DNA of 64,000 nucleotides from Fervidobacterium pennivorans DSM 9078 (lineage in GTDB: Bacteria; Thermotogota; Thermotogae; Thermotogales; Fervidobacteriaceae): assembly GCF_000235405.2 (NCBI RefSeq), contig NC_017095.1, forward strand, positions 1,947,501 to 2,011,500. Reading direction: 5' to 3'. Both the position numbers and the translations under genes were made by a program. Below, one piece after another: positions 25,148 to 35,777 of this stretch. A model generated the notes under the pieces. That model was not told the origin of the DNA. It saw only the letters and a list, made by a program, of their open reading frames with translations, and ran no database searches. Every line of letters starts with the position of its first letter. The stretch's first letter is position 1.

Positions 25148-26587
25148 ATGGAAAAGGCGAAGAGATATAAGCCTGTCATAGGACTTGAAATACACGTTCA
25201 ATTGAGCACAAAAACGAAGGCATTTTGCAACTGTAGTGCGGACGTATTCGATTTGGAACCTAACACTTCGATATGTCCTGTATGCACGGGTCAGCCCGGC
25301 GCTTTGCCTGTACCGTCAATGGAGATGTTTGAGTTAGGAGTTAGGTTAGGATTGGCTTTGAATTGTAAGATAAACAGGTTCTCAAGATTTGATAGGAAGA
25401 ACTACTTCTATCCGGACTTGCCAAAAGGGTATCAGATTACTCAGTTCTTTTATCCACTTGCTGAACACGGATTTTTGGAAGTTGAAGGTAAAAAGGTTCG
25501 AATAAGAAGAATACACTTAGAAGAGGATGCTGGAAAATTGATGCATGCTGGAGATAACATCACCGAAGCTGATTACTCACTCGTTGACATGAACAGATGT
25601 GGGGTGCCGTTGGCTGAAATTGTTACTGAACCTGATATAGAATCTCCAGAGCAAGCAAGGATATTTATGGAGAAACTAAGGAGCATTTTGAGATACATAG
25701 GCGTAAGTAGTGGAGATATGGAAAAGGGAGCTATGCGTTGCGATGCAAATATTTCAGTCGTAGACACTCTAACGGGAAAGCAGAGCAACAAAGTAGAGGT
25801 CAAAAACATGAACTCTTTTAGGTTCGTTGAAAAGGCTCTTGAATACGAGTATGAACGCATTGTAGAGCATTTGGAAAAAGGGCTAGACGTGGAAAGGGAA
25901 ACAAGAGGCTGGAATTTAAGCACTAAAACTACGGTGAGTATGAGAAGTAAAGAAGAAGCACACGATTACAGATACTTTCCAGAACCGGATATACCACCTG
26001 TCGTGCTTGATGACGAGTTTATTGAGAAAATCAAAGCAACAATTGGGGAGTTGCCAGAACAAAGGCTCAAAAGATTTGTAGAAACTTACGGTTTGAACAC
26101 AAAAGAAGTTTGGGCACTTGTTGAAGACAAAGAGATTGGTGACTTGTACGAAGAGGCTGTGAAAAAATCAGGAGAACCTAAAGAGGTTGCAAACTGGTTC
26201 TTAACAGAACTTTTTAGATTGTATGGCGAGTACGAAAAAGAGAAGCTATTTGTTAGTGCAGATACGTTTGTAGAGGTTATCAACTTAATAAAGGATGGAA
26301 CCATTTCGCGGAATATGGCAAAGGACGTTTTCCAAGAATCGTTACTCACAGGTAAAATGCCAAAACAAATAGTTGAAGAGAAAGGTTTAAAACAGATAGA
26401 CGACACTGCGTTGATAGAGCAGATTGCAAAGAAGGTTATCGAGAGCCATCCAAAAGAGGTTGAGACTTTCAAAGCTGGAAAAGAAGGCCTCTTTGGTTTC
26501 TTCGTTGGACAAGTTATGAAAGAGCTCAAAGGCAAGGCAAATCCAAAGACGGTGAACGAAATATTGAACAAATTGCTAAGAAACTAA
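25148..26587 (+). CDS. gatB: Aspartyl/glutamyl-tRNA amidotransferase subunit B
   Basis: tRNA-binding kinase/transamidase subunit of GatCAB. The 479-residue protein starts with the family hallmark [18 protein letters not shown]. It has the zinc-site cysteines in FCNCSADV and [12 protein letters not shown], then [15 protein letters not shown] and EEDAGKL. The C-terminal YqeY-like tail ([24 protein letters not shown]) is complete. A GGAGG precedes the ATG region. Together with gatA it implies that this organism makes Gln-tRNA, and possibly Asn-tRNA, by the indirect route. Confidence 0.96.
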   Translation: MEKAKRYKPVIGLEIHVQLSTKTKAFCNCSADVFDLEPNTSICPVCTGQPGALPVPSMEMFELGVRLGLALNCKINRFSRFDRKNYFYPDLPKGYQITQFFYPLAEHGFLEVEGKKVRIRRIHLEEDAGKLMHAGDNITEADYSLVDMNRCGVPLAEIVTEPDIESPEQARIFMEKLRSILRYIGVSSGDMEKGAMRCDANISVVDTLTGKQSNKVEVKNMNSFRFVEKALEYEYERIVEHLEKGLDVERETRGWNLSTKTTVSMRSKEEAHDYRYFPEPDIPPVVLDDEFIEKIKATIGELPEQRLKRFVETYGLNTKEVWALVEDKEIGDLYEEAVKKSGEPKEVANWFLTELFRLYGEYEKEKLFVSADTFVEVINLIKDGTISRNMAKDVFQESLLTGKMPKQIVEEKGLKQIDDTALIEQIAKKVIESHPKEVETFKAGKEGLFGFFVGQVMKELKGKANPKTVNEILNKLLRN

Positions 26588-26624
26588 AGTCTATTTTCTT
26601 GAAAGGTTTTGAGGGGGGGACAAG

Positions 26625-27521
26625 ATGGATACATGCAAAAGCTTAAGGCTTGTGTTACTAACTCTGGTATTCTTTTTATTTTCATCAACAATAGGTTTTG
26701 GTGACGTAGCTGAGGATACTGTAAACGTCCTGAAGAGTGTGAATCTTGAAATACAGGGCATGTATAATGCTATTTCGCTCAATGTGTGGAATGCATCCTT
26801 AGTAAATGAAAATTCCAAGTGGGCGGTAGGATTAAGGTTGCACGATGAGAATGTCAGAAGTGAAGCTTATAAGCTGGGATTTATAAACTTGAAGCGTCCT
26901 GTTGACAAAAGTTACTTTAATTTACTAGCGTTTGTTGGGCAAGTGCAAGGAGTTGCTCTTACGATAGGATATGAGAGTTATTCTATACCTGTTACAGGTT
27001 TTGAAAAGACTTACTATATTTCCACAAACCAGGTCTTGCAAACCGAGTATTCCAAGACATGGCTGGCTTTACCAAGCTTGCCATTAGGTGATTTGGTTAT
27101 AGGACCTTTCGCGTTGAACTACGAAGGTTTTTCGCTCTCAAAACTAGGGAACGAGCAGCCCAAGGTCGAGGTAAACATGAAGAGGGGATACGCCCTAATC
27201 GATACATTACCTCTCAGCTTTGTGCAGATAGGCAACATCTATTCACTTGGCATTTTTGTATTTGCGGACAAATCACTTGAGCAAGGAGCAATCGTGAATC
27301 TTGGATGGGACCTCGATGAAGGAAGATTAGTAGGGCTTCTTGGAGGGAGAATATTTATAGACTTCCAGGATTTCAGATTTTTCTTCTCAACCTTTGGAAC
27401 TTACGTTCCATCTTCTCAGAACCTAAAATACGGTGTTTGGTTTAGGTTCCTTTCACCGTTCTCAGGGGATTTGATAATCCAAAACAACGTGGCTTATTTT
27501 AAGCTTAGATTTTCTGAATAA
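26625..27521 (+). CDS. Exported protein of unknown function (possible outer-sheath protein)
   Basis: The 298-residue protein has a clear signal peptide (KSLRLVLLTLVFFLFSS) with cleavage likely near residue 26. The mature part is a run of alternating hydrophobic and polar strands rich in Tyr and Phe (YFNLLAFVGQVQGVALTIGYESY, broken by short turns). It ends in an aromatic-rich strand, VAYFKLRFSE. That pattern suits a beta-barrel or beta-sheet envelope protein. I do not recognise the family. An AGGGGGGG stretch precedes the ATG. It lies between gatB and a hemW-like gene, and no neighbour points to a function. Confidence 0.6.
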   Translation: MDTCKSLRLVLLTLVFFLFSSTIGFGDVAEDTVNVLKSVNLEIQGMYNAISLNVWNASLVNENSKWAVGLRLHDENVRSEAYKLGFINLKRPVDKSYFNLLAFVGQVQGVALTIGYESYSIPVTGFEKTYYISTNQVLQTEYSKTWLALPSLPLGDLVIGPFALNYEGFSLSKLGNEQPKVEVNMKRGYALIDTLPLSFVQIGNIYSLGIFVFADKSLEQGAIVNLGWDLDEGRLVGLLGGRIFIDFQDFRFFFSTFGTYVPSSQNLKYGVWFRFLSPFSGDLIIQNNVAYFKLRFSE

Positions 27522-27546
27522 TTCAATGGAGAGGTTGAGTAAATCA

Positions 27547-28665
27547 ATGCTTTTCAAGAGTCTTCAGGAAGGATTAGGGGTATACATACATATTCCATTC
27601 TGCAAAAGTCGTTGTGTATACTGTGATTTTGTGAGTTTTGTAGATAGAAGTTACGATGAGTATACGGAATACTTGCTGAAAGAGGTAGAGATGTATAAAG
27701 AGTATCTCAGTGAAGGTGTTACAACATTGTACATAGGTGGCGGAACTCCAAGCATATTTCCTTTGCAGAACCTTGCCAGGATGGTTAAGTCCATTTCTAT
27801 TTATGCAAAAAATAGTTTTCAAGAGTTTACGATAGAAGTTAACCCCGACTCTTTCGATTTAAACTTAGCTGTTGAATACAAAGCGCTTGGAGTAAATAGA
27901 CTGAGCATGGGACTGCAAAGTACAGATGACAACGTGCTTAAGAGGTCTGGTAGATTATATGATTTTGAAACATTTTTGAGAAAGTACGACATTGCCCGAA
28001 GGTATTTTGATAACGTGAATGTAGATTTTATTGTAGGATTACCTGGAGAAACATGGAAAACTATTCAAGAGAACGTTAGGTTTGTGAGCGATTTTGTGCC
28101 TGACCATGTTTCCGTTTATATGTTGGAGATTCATTCAGAAAACGGTGCCGGTGTACTAAAAAAGCCAGACGAACAGACGTTTCAAAGGTATGATGAGTTT
28201 TTAAATGCACTAAGAGCACTTGGATATGAGAGGTATGAGATTTCTAATTTTACCATCAACGGTAAATATTGTTTACACAATTTAAAGTATTGGTTTAATA
28301 CAGACTACATAGGTTTGGGTGTTGCCGCAGGTGGTCATATAGGTTTTCTGAGGTATAATAACTTCGAGAAATTGAGTGACTATTTTTTGGCAATCTCCGA
28401 AGGTAGATTACCCAGGTCTTACGAAGTGTTCAATACACCCGAAAGAGAAGCATTAGAAACACTCTTTATGTCGTTAAGAACAAAATGGGGTTCTGACCTT
28501 GAGTATGTCAAACGAAAAACAGGTGTAGATCCAAAGGATGTACTTGATATCCTTAAAAGAAGGTTTGAATTTTTTGATGGTGAAAAACTTACAGAGCAAG
28601 GTATGGACTTTAGTAACCTATTTTTCGTAACACTTCTTAGTGTTTGGGAGGAGTATTTCAAGTGA
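27547..28665 (+). CDS. hemW: Radical SAM protein, HemW family
   Basis: The 372-residue protein has the radical SAM cluster motif CKSRCVYCDF in YIHIPFCKSRC, the GGGTPS SAM-binding loop, EVNPDS and the RLSMGLQS block, all in the order seen in HemW. The C-terminal region (LEYVKRKTGVD, FEFFDGEKL, LTEQG) is the HemW wing. HemW is a heme chaperone, not the coproporphyrinogen oxidase it was once annotated as. ATG 27547 is preferred because GGAGAGG precedes it, although the spacing is long; ATG 27526 adds seven residues and lacks an SD. The stop overlaps the ftsW start as GTGA. Confidence 0.85.
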   Translation: MLFKSLQEGLGVYIHIPFCKSRCVYCDFVSFVDRSYDEYTEYLLKEVEMYKEYLSEGVTTLYIGGGTPSIFPLQNLARMVKSISIYAKNSFQEFTIEVNPDSFDLNLAVEYKALGVNRLSMGLQSTDDNVLKRSGRLYDFETFLRKYDIARRYFDNVNVDFIVGLPGETWKTIQENVRFVSDFVPDHVSVYMLEIHSENGAGVLKKPDEQTFQRYDEFLNALRALGYERYEISNFTINGKYCLHNLKYWFNTDYIGLGVAAGGHIGFLRYNNFEKLSDYFLAISEGRLPRSYEVFNTPEREALETLFMSLRTKWGSDLEYVKRKTGVDPKDVLDILKRRFEFFDGEKLTEQGMDFSNLFFVTLLSVWEEYFK

Positions 28666-29777
28666 GAGCAGAACTCAAAGCTACTCTGGTCACTTATCTG
28701 GTGCTTTTTGTTATTGGAGCTTTGGCAATGTATAGCTTGGACCTTGCGAAAGAACAGGTTTTCAATACCTCGAGCAATTTTTTTGTAAAACATGTAGTCA
28801 CAATGGCTGTTAGTCTGTTTCTCATGCTGATTGTAAAGAATATACCTTTCAGTTTTTATGAAAGGTACGATAAATGGCTCTATGCGATTGGTATTGTTTT
28901 GCTAGGGGTAGTATTTCTATTCCCTCCGATAAATGGTGCACACAGATGGATACACATCGGAGGGTTCACATTACAACCTTCCGAGTTTGCTAAAATCATA
29001 CTAATACTTTATCTATCGATTTATGCGAAAAAACACAAAGCAAAGATGTCTGAAGTTTGGACAGGAATGTTATTACCGCTCTTATATGCATTGGTTTACG
29101 TCGGTTTGATTGTCCTCGAACCGAATTTAAGCACAGCCATGTTTACGTTTTTGATAGCCGCAGTTACTTTGTATTACGGTGGTACGAAGCTAAGGTATTT
29201 TCTTGTAGCTGTTGTAGTAATTGTTATTGCAGTTGTAATTGCTTCAACGACAGGTCTATTGCATTCTTACCAGCTTGGTAGGTTGCGATACTTCTTCAGT
29301 GGGGAATTAGCACCGCAGGTAGAGATAGCGCTGAAGACTTTGAAAAACTCAGGACCAACAGGTGTGGGAATAGGTAACAGTTGGTTGAAGGTTTATGTTC
29401 CTGAAGCGGAGAGTGATTTTGTCTTGGCAGTCATTGGAGAAGATTTTGGCTTTTTTGGTATAATCCTTGTTTGTGTGATGTACATGTTTTTGAGTTATTC
29501 ACTCATGAGATTGGGAAGTTACATAGAAGACACAGCACTTCGTGTCTTTACTTGGTCGTATGCAACAGTTATACTTTTCCATGTGACAATAAATCTTGGA
29601 GTTTTCGCCGGGCTTTTCCCGGTGACTGGTATCCCGCTACCTTTTATAAGCACAGGCGGAAGCTCCATGATGGCACTTTTGATAGGCTTTGGGATAATAC
29701 TCTCAGGATTATTTGGAAAAGAAGAGAACGAAAAACGGGAGAATATAAAAATTTCAAAAGAAGGAGAGAGCATGTAA
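28662..29777 (+). CDS. ftsW: FtsW/RodA/SpoVE-family peptidoglycan polymerase, probably FtsW
   Basis: A SEDS-family membrane protein of 371 residues with about ten transmembrane helices. The conserved loop INGAHRWIHIGGFTLQPSE and the later GLFPVTGIPLPFISTGGSSM motif are both present; the first contains the catalytic-type Asp/His region of SEDS polymerases. The GTG start overlaps the previous stop by 4 bp and has GGAGG 10 bp upstream. Being followed by murG and murC it fits the cell-division FtsW better than the elongation RodA, though sequence alone does not separate them. ftsQ, ftsA and ftsZ are not in this cluster. Confidence 0.88.
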   Translation: MRAELKATLVTYLVLFVIGALAMYSLDLAKEQVFNTSSNFFVKHVVTMAVSLFLMLIVKNIPFSFYERYDKWLYAIGIVLLGVVFLFPPINGAHRWIHIGGFTLQPSEFAKIILILYLSIYAKKHKAKMSEVWTGMLLPLLYALVYVGLIVLEPNLSTAMFTFLIAAVTLYYGGTKLRYFLVAVVVIVIAVVIASTTGLLHSYQLGRLRYFFSGELAPQVEIALKTLKNSGPTGVGIGNSWLKVYVPEAESDFVLAVIGEDFGFFGIILVCVMYMFLSYSLMRLGSYIEDTALRVFTWSYATVILFHVTINLGVFAGLFPVTGIPLPFISTGGSSMMALLIGFGIILSGLFGKEENEKRENIKISKEGESM

Positions 29778-29780
29778 AAT

Positions 29781-30836
29781 ATGTTGGAGAAAAAAATAGC
29801 AACAGATAGACCGTTAAAGATAGCTGTTGCCGGCGGGGTTACTGGCGGGCATTTTTACCCAAATCTAGCGGTGTTGGAGGAGTTCCAGAAAAGAAGAGAG
29901 ATTGAAGTATTATATTTCTGTGTTGAAGGTAAAATAGAAGAACGGGTACTTCCAAAGTTTCATCCGGAGTTCAAAAGGTTCAGTGTAAGGGTAAAGGGCT
30001 TGCGTAGACCGATATTTCATCCAGAAAATGTGCTAAGGTTTTCGAAGTTGGTTTTAAATTCGATAATCATAAGAAGAGAACTTGAAAGATTTTCTCCTGA
30101 TTTTGTCTACGTATCTGGTGGTTATGTAAGTTATCCAGTTGCTTTAGCAGGTAAAAAGCTCGGTGTTCCTGTATACGTCCAAGAACAAAATACTATACCA
30201 GGGAAGGCGAACGTAACTATTTCGAAATTTGCTAAAAAGGTCTTTGTCTCATTTGAAGAATGTGTGGAAAAATTTCCCCAAGAGGTGCGAGAAAAGATAA
30301 TGGTTACTGGTAATCCTATCTGGGCAAGGGAAGGGAAGGTAGAGCTAGTTTACCCCACGGTGATAGTTATAGGTGGTAGTGGCGGTAGCGAGTTTCTAAA
30401 CAAAATTACGTTAGATATTGCAAAGTTACTGCCAGGTGTGCATTTTATTCTGTCTACCGGTGGCAAGAAAGTAGAAGGAGATGTTCCTGGTAACGTTCAA
30501 GTCGTGGATTATATAGAAAACATGTACGCATACTGGCGGAGTGTTGACTTGGCGATAACACGGGCTGGTGCAACAACTATTTCTGAGCTGATTTACTTTA
30601 ACGTTCCTGCTGTTGTTGTACCTTGGGAAGGTGCTACTGAATCTCACCAGGTTGTAAACGCAAAAATCATTGAAAGAAAGGGACTTGGAGTAATGATTAA
30701 GGAAAGTGAGTATGAACCCGACAAGTTGGCTGAAACGATAAAACAATTACTGGCAAAAGGTAGGAATTTTCAAGAGCGCGAAAATCCTGCGAAGAGAATA
30801 GTAGATGAGATAGAACGAGACATATTAGCCATTTAG
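29781..30836 (+). CDS. murG: UDP-N-acetylglucosamine transferase MurG
   Basis: Adds GlcNAc to lipid I to form lipid II on the inner face of the membrane. The 351-residue protein has the N-terminal GGVTGGHFYPNLAV loop, YVSGGYVSYPVALAG, the EQNTIPGKAN block, GGSGGSEFLN, and the C-terminal donor site ATTISELIYFNVPAVVVPW followed by ATESHQ. It starts 3 bp after ftsW. The order ftsW-murG-murC is a remnant of the classic dcw cluster. Confidence 0.95.
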   Translation: MLEKKIATDRPLKIAVAGGVTGGHFYPNLAVLEEFQKRREIEVLYFCVEGKIEERVLPKFHPEFKRFSVRVKGLRRPIFHPENVLRFSKLVLNSIIIRRELERFSPDFVYVSGGYVSYPVALAGKKLGVPVYVQEQNTIPGKANVTISKFAKKVFVSFEECVEKFPQEVREKIMVTGNPIWAREGKVELVYPTVIVIGGSGGSEFLNKITLDIAKLLPGVHFILSTGGKKVEGDVPGNVQVVDYIENMYAYWRSVDLAITRAGATTISELIYFNVPAVVVPWEGATESHQVVNAKIIERKGLGVMIKESEYEPDKLAETIKQLLAKGRNFQERENPAKRIVDEIERDILAI

Positions 30837-30880
30837 TCCTGTGAAAAACGAACATAATCTACAGCATGGAGGCATGGAAG

Positions 30881-32224
30881 ATGGGATTTGAAAACGGCAA
30901 GAGAGAAAAGAAAGAAAAGATACACTTCATAGGTGTTGGCGGCATTGGAATGAGTGCACAAGCGATGCACGAACATTTCACTGGGAAAGAAGTCTCGGGT
31001 AGTGACCCCTACAGTTCTGAGAGAACGCAGTATTTGAGAAGTCTTGGAATAAAAGTTTACGACAAACATGAAGAAACGAATGTAGAAGGCGTGGATGAAG
31101 TCGTTATGACTCCCGCTATTCCCAAGGACAATCCGGAATACGTTGCGGCAATTAAGAACAACATCAAGATAACAATGCGCATAGACCATTTTAGAAGGAT
31201 TTTGGAACCGTTCAAAGGTTTCGCTGTAACTGGAACGGATGGCAAATCTACAACTACTTCGATGCTCGCAAACAGTTTGATAAACCTCGGTGCTGACCCG
31301 TATGTTTTCTTAGGTGCGTTGCACAACAAATTGGAGCACGGAAACTACAGAAAAGGATCGGAAGAAACAAAAGTTGTGGTTTACGAACTTGACGAAAGCC
31401 AACCAGGATTTGAGCAGTTTTGTCCTGATTATTTAATAATAACCAACATACGTGAGGACCACTTAGAGAATTATCGTGACTTGGAACATTATTACAGCTG
31501 TTTCGAAACGCTTATCAAAAATTCGAAGTTCGTGGTCACATTTGCGGACGAAGGTAAGTACAAAGGACATGCAACATTTGGGTTATATTCTGGTGATTTC
31601 AAAATGGTTGAACGTAAACAAGAAGGCTTCAGGCAAATTGTTACAATAATTACCCCATGGGGGGAGAAAAAACTGTTTTTACCCGTGCCTGGATATCACA
31701 ACGCTTTAAATGCACTTGCTGTTGTCACTTTACTCTCAAGTGTGGGGTACAATATAGATGATGTGCTGAACTCTTTCCATGATTTTACACTGCCTGGCAG
31801 AAGGTTCAACGTAAGTTACGACAACCCGAGCAGAAAGCTTACGATCGTGGATGATTATGCGCACACAGCGGAAGAAGTTGAAGTACTCTTAAAAACAGCC
31901 AAAGAGGTTTATCCAGACAGAAAGGTCGTTGTCATATTCCAACCACACCGTTATACAAGACTGAAGAGGGAAGCTGAGCGGTTCAGTAAGGTTTTACAGT
32001 TAGCTGATGAAATATATGTCACGGAAGTTTACGGTGCATTTGAAAGCAAGAACGGGGCGAGTGCAAGAAAAATTGTAGAGAGTATCCCCAAGGCAATTTT
32101 TGTAGAACAATTAGATGAATTGAAAAACCTGAAATTCGAAGATGGAGCAGTCTATATGTTTGTAGGAGCAGGGGATATATATAATGTATCGCAAGAGATA
32201 ATAAAAGTTTTAAGTGTTCAGTGA
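30881..32224 (+). CDS. murC: UDP-N-acetylmuramate-L-alanine ligase MurC
   Basis: Adds the first amino acid of the peptidoglycan stem. The 447-residue protein has the N-terminal HFIGVGGIGMSAQA dinucleotide-like fold, the ATP loop GTDGKSTTTSML, the NIREDHLENY block and the C-terminal DDYAHTAEEVE plus FQPHRYTRLK. The start at 30881 is used because GGAGG lies 8 bp before it; the ATG at 30866 overlaps this SD. One point to note: the ATP loop reads GTDGKSTTT where most Mur ligases have GTHGKTTT. This is the same position with Asp for His and Ser for Thr, still compatible with a P-loop. Confidence 0.93.
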   Translation: MGFENGKREKKEKIHFIGVGGIGMSAQAMHEHFTGKEVSGSDPYSSERTQYLRSLGIKVYDKHEETNVEGVDEVVMTPAIPKDNPEYVAAIKNNIKITMRIDHFRRILEPFKGFAVTGTDGKSTTTSMLANSLINLGADPYVFLGALHNKLEHGNYRKGSEETKVVVYELDESQPGFEQFCPDYLIITNIREDHLENYRDLEHYYSCFETLIKNSKFVVTFADEGKYKGHATFGLYSGDFKMVERKQEGFRQIVTIITPWGEKKLFLPVPGYHNALNALAVVTLLSSVGYNIDDVLNSFHDFTLPGRRFNVSYDNPSRKLTIVDDYAHTAEEVEVLLKTAKEVYPDRKVVVIFQPHRYTRLKREAERFSKVLQLADEIYVTEVYGAFESKNGASARKIVESIPKAIFVEQLDELKNLKFEDGAVYMFVGAGDIYNVSQEIIKVLSVQ

Positions 32225-32282
32225 TACCAAGAATGTCCACATTAAAAGATATGGCAGTCCCTAAGAATGGGGAGGGTGGTCG

Positions 32283-35200
32283 GTGGTATTAAAGGAGATT
32301 TTCATAAAAGGTTTCAAGTCGTTCGCTGACCCAGTTCGATTGGAGGTATCAGATAGAGTAACAGTTGTTGTAGGTCCCAACGGCTCTGGAAAATCAAACG
32401 TGGTCGATGCGATACGTTGGGTGCTCGGTGAACAATCTATGAAAGAAATCCGTGCGCAAGAGCGCGAAGATGTGGTATTTTGGGGAAATGAGAAAAGACC
32501 ACCCGCACAATATGCTTACGTGGAACTTGTTTTTGAAGATAACGGGAATAAAGTTTCTATTGCTAGGGAATTATCACGTGACGGGACAAGTAGGTATCTG
32601 CTCAACGGAGATGAAGTAAGGCTTAAAGATTTGAGAGAGCTACTGATGACACACGGGTTTGGAAAAAACCCGTATTCTATTATTGGTCAAGGTCAAATCG
32701 ATAAGATAGTATCCGCCACACCCGAAAGTTTGCGTGCAATAATAGAAGAGATTGCTGGAATTGGTATCTATCGAGAAAAGAAGAAAGAAGCATTAGCAAA
32801 ACTCGATGCAACGCAAATCAACCTCAGTAGGATAACAGATGTGCTTTTTGAGGTTGACAAAAATAGAAAATCACTCTACTTGAAAGCAAAAAGAGCAGAA
32901 AGATATCTTGAGTATTCTCAGGAATTAGAAAATGTGAAGAAAGAATATTATGGAGGAGTCTATCGTTTAGAAACCCAAAGACTTGCCGACATGGAAAGTT
33001 ATTTCAATGAGTTGAACATCTCTTTGAAAGAGAAACTAAAGCAGCTTGCGCAACTTGAAATGAATTGGTCTACTCTCCGTGAGGAATTCAACCAGATAGA
33101 CGTGGAAATGGAAAGTTACACAAAGACTTTGGAAGAGTTCAAGATACGAGAAGACCAGCTCAGGGAGATTAGAGAGAAATTTACAAAGAAACTCAATGAG
33201 CTTGAAAGTAAGTATATTGAAATAACAACACGTCTTGACATGTTGACGGATGAGGCAAATTCACTGAAAAATAGATACGAGGAAATAAAACTCATCGTCT
33301 CAAAAATAACGGAAGAGATTAATGAGAAAGAATCCGAGCTCTCAAAACTTGAAAAAGAAAAGAGCGAAATATACACGCAGTATTCTGAGCAAGAGAAGGA
33401 GATACTGAAAAAGAAACAAGAATACGAGGAGATAGAAAAAAGCCTTGCAAAAATCCACAATGAGATAGTTCGTTTGACGGAAACAAACCAAGATATCAAG
33501 CACCGACTTGAAATGATTCAGAGTCAAAGAACGTCCAAGGAAACAAGGAAGCAAGAGCTGGAGGAAGAAATAAACGACCTTGAGAAACATTTGCTTGAAA
33601 TCGTAGAGAAAGAGAACGAACTTGTGAAGGAATTAGAGGTTGTCAAAAGTTCACTGGAAGAGTACAATCAAAGTAAAGAATTGAAAACTCATCAGCTGGA
33701 TACGATTGTGCGAAGGCAGAAAGAAATACTAGCAGAAATCGATGTTTTGAATAAGCAAATCTCAGAGTATCAAGGATTTGGTTATTCAATAAGGAAGATA
33801 TTCGAAAACAAAGACATATTTAAAGGACTCATAGACGTTGTTGCCAATCTTATTGACTTTGATAAATCGCTCTCTACAGCTTACGAAACACTTTTGGGCG
33901 GAGCGGTGCAACATGTTGTTGTAAAAACCGCAGAAGATGCAAAACAAATAATCGACTTCTTAAAAGCGGGTGAGTATGGTCGTGCCACTTTCATACCCTT
34001 GGATTTGATAGACGCTTCATTTTCGCCTATCAGCGGTATTGAACACGAGCCGGGATTCATTGGATATGCCGCGAATCTTGTAAATGTATCAGCAGAATAC
34101 AGGAATTTACCACTTTATTTATTTGGTAACGACATAATTGTCAAAGATATCGACTGTGCAATAGAGATAAAAAGAAAGTATGAAATCAGGTCAAGGATTG
34201 TTACACTCGATGGTGAACTCATCTCAGGTCGAGGGGCTATCAGTGGTGGAAAAGCGAAGGAAGATTATTCGAACTCGTTGATAGCAAGAAAGGTTAGACT
34301 AAAGACACTACAAGAAGAACTTGAAAAGTTAGTTAATGAGAAGAGCAAAGTCGAAAAGGAGATTGAAGAAATCAGTAAAGAGATAAAGCAACTTCAAGAA
34401 AATATGGCAATAATAAGAGAAGAGCTTGCAAGTGTGTCAAGTAAGTCTCTCTCATCCAAACGTGTGCTCGAAGAACTCCAGAAAGCACTAAGGGATGTTA
34501 CAAACGAACTTTCTGACTTAATCAAACTCGAGGCAGAATACAACGGAAAGTACGAAGGTAATATTGCTCGAATAGAATATTTGGAAGAAGAAAGCAAAGT
34601 GCTGGAAGAAAAACGAAAGGTTTTACAAGCAGATGTCAGCGAATTTTCAAAAGAACTAGAAGAGCATAGGAAAAAATTGGAGATTCTAAATGAAAATATC
34701 GCAACATTACGTGCGGAGTTGAAAAACCTTGCTGAAAGAAAACTACAATACACAGCCGAGAATGATAGAATAAACAACAGGTTGGAAGAAATTGCTAAAG
34801 AGGTGGCCGATGCTAAGTACAATATATCGCAACTTGAGCAGGAAATAAATGACACGAAGAACTTCCTAATAGAAAACGAAAGGGAACTGGAAAGTTTAAA
34901 AGCAACGGCACAGGATATCTTCACAAATATTAGAGAAAGAAAGAGCGGAAAAGAGGAAAAACTACAACAACTCCAGACATTGGAAGAGGAGATAAGCCGA
35001 ATAAAAAGTGAGATAGAATCAACAAGGGAAAGAATCCATGAAATGGATTTAAGAATACAAGAAATTAGATTCAGGATTTCAAATGTTCCCGAGGAATACA
35101 GAAATCCCGTAGAGATAGAATCTGAGAGATTGGATGAACTCGCTCAGCTAATGAAGGATTTGGAGAATAAAATAAAGATGCTCGGTGCCGTTGATTTGAG

Positions 35201-35777
35201 TGCTATTGATGAATACAAGGCTGTTGAAAATGAATATAACGAGCTTGTGAAACAGAAATTGGACCTGGAAGAAGCAAAAAGGAAGTTGGAAGAACTCATT
35301 GAACAGACCGATATCCAAGCAAGAGAGCAATTTTTAAACACATACAACAGAATTAACGCAGCCTTCAAAGGATACATAGAAAACCTGTTCTATGGTGGAA
35401 CGGGTAGTATGAGATTAATTGACGACGGGAATATATTTGAATCAGGCATAGAAATCGTGGTTTCAAAAGCTGGTAAAAAGGTCCAGAAACTCCAATTGCT
35501 CTCTGGTGGGGAGAAAGCGCTTGTTGGAATTGCACTTATAATGGCGATGCTTGAATCTAACAAAGGGGTTTTTTACGTTCTTGATGAGGTTGATGCCCCA
35601 CTTGATGATTACAACTCAGAAAAGTTCAGAAGACTTTTGGAACAACAACAGTCGCAGTTCATAGTAATAACGCACAACAAGCTGATTATGGAAGCTGGGG
35701 ATATTGTGCACGGGGTAACTATGGTTGATGGCATTTCAAAAATCATTCAAGTGAAGATGGAGGAGGTAACAGCATGA
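32283..35777 (+). CDS. smc: Chromosome segregation protein SMC
   Basis: ATPase of the condensin-like complex that organises the chromosome. The 1164-residue protein has the normal layout. The N-terminal head has Walker A GPNGSGKSN and the Q-loop region GQGQIDKI. The first coiled coil runs from about 165 to 480, and the hinge (about 500-650) has GYSIRKIFENK and GGKAKEDYSN. The second coiled coil runs to about 1010. The C-terminal head has the signature LLSGGEKALVGIAL and Walker B VFYVLDEVDAPLDD. The GTG start has GGGGAGGG upstream. Its stop overlaps the next start as ATGA. Confidence 0.97.
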   Translation: MVLKEIFIKGFKSFADPVRLEVSDRVTVVVGPNGSGKSNVVDAIRWVLGEQSMKEIRAQEREDVVFWGNEKRPPAQYAYVELVFEDNGNKVSIARELSRDGTSRYLLNGDEVRLKDLRELLMTHGFGKNPYSIIGQGQIDKIVSATPESLRAIIEEIAGIGIYREKKKEALAKLDATQINLSRITDVLFEVDKNRKSLYLKAKRAERYLEYSQELENVKKEYYGGVYRLETQRLADMESYFNELNISLKEKLKQLAQLEMNWSTLREEFNQIDVEMESYTKTLEEFKIREDQLREIREKFTKKLNELESKYIEITTRLDMLTDEANSLKNRYEEIKLIVSKITEEINEKESELSKLEKEKSEIYTQYSEQEKEILKKKQEYEEIEKSLAKIHNEIVRLTETNQDIKHRLEMIQSQRTSKETRKQELEEEINDLEKHLLEIVEKENELVKELEVVKSSLEEYNQSKELKTHQLDTIVRRQKEILAEIDVLNKQISEYQGFGYSIRKIFENKDIFKGLIDVVANLIDFDKSLSTAYETLLGGAVQHVVVKTAEDAKQIIDFLKAGEYGRATFIPLDLIDASFSPISGIEHEPGFIGYAANLVNVSAEYRNLPLYLFGNDIIVKDIDCAIEIKRKYEIRSRIVTLDGELISGRGAISGGKAKEDYSNSLIARKVRLKTLQEELEKLVNEKSKVEKEIEEISKEIKQLQENMAIIREELASVSSKSLSSKRVLEELQKALRDVTNELSDLIKLEAEYNGKYEGNIARIEYLEEESKVLEEKRKVLQADVSEFSKELEEHRKKLEILNENIATLRAELKNLAERKLQYTAENDRINNRLEEIAKEVADAKYNISQLEQEINDTKNFLIENERELESLKATAQDIFTNIRERKSGKEEKLQQLQTLEEEISRIKSEIESTRERIHEMDLRIQEIRFRISNVPEEYRNPVEIESERLDELAQLMKDLENKIKMLGAVDLSAIDEYKAVENEYNELVKQKLDLEEAKRKLEELIEQTDIQAREQFLNTYNRINAAFKGYIENLFYGGTGSMRLIDDGNIFESGIEIVVSKAGKKVQKLQLLSGGEKALVGIALIMAMLESNKGVFYVLDEVDAPLDDYNSEKFRRLLEQQQSQFIVITHNKLIMEAGDIVHGVTMVDGISKIIQVKMEEVTA

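Noticed and set aside
34394-34924. A 176-residue minus-strand frame inside smc
   Set aside because: It is very rich in Ser, Phe and Leu, as expected for the complement of a Lys/Glu-rich coiled coil.
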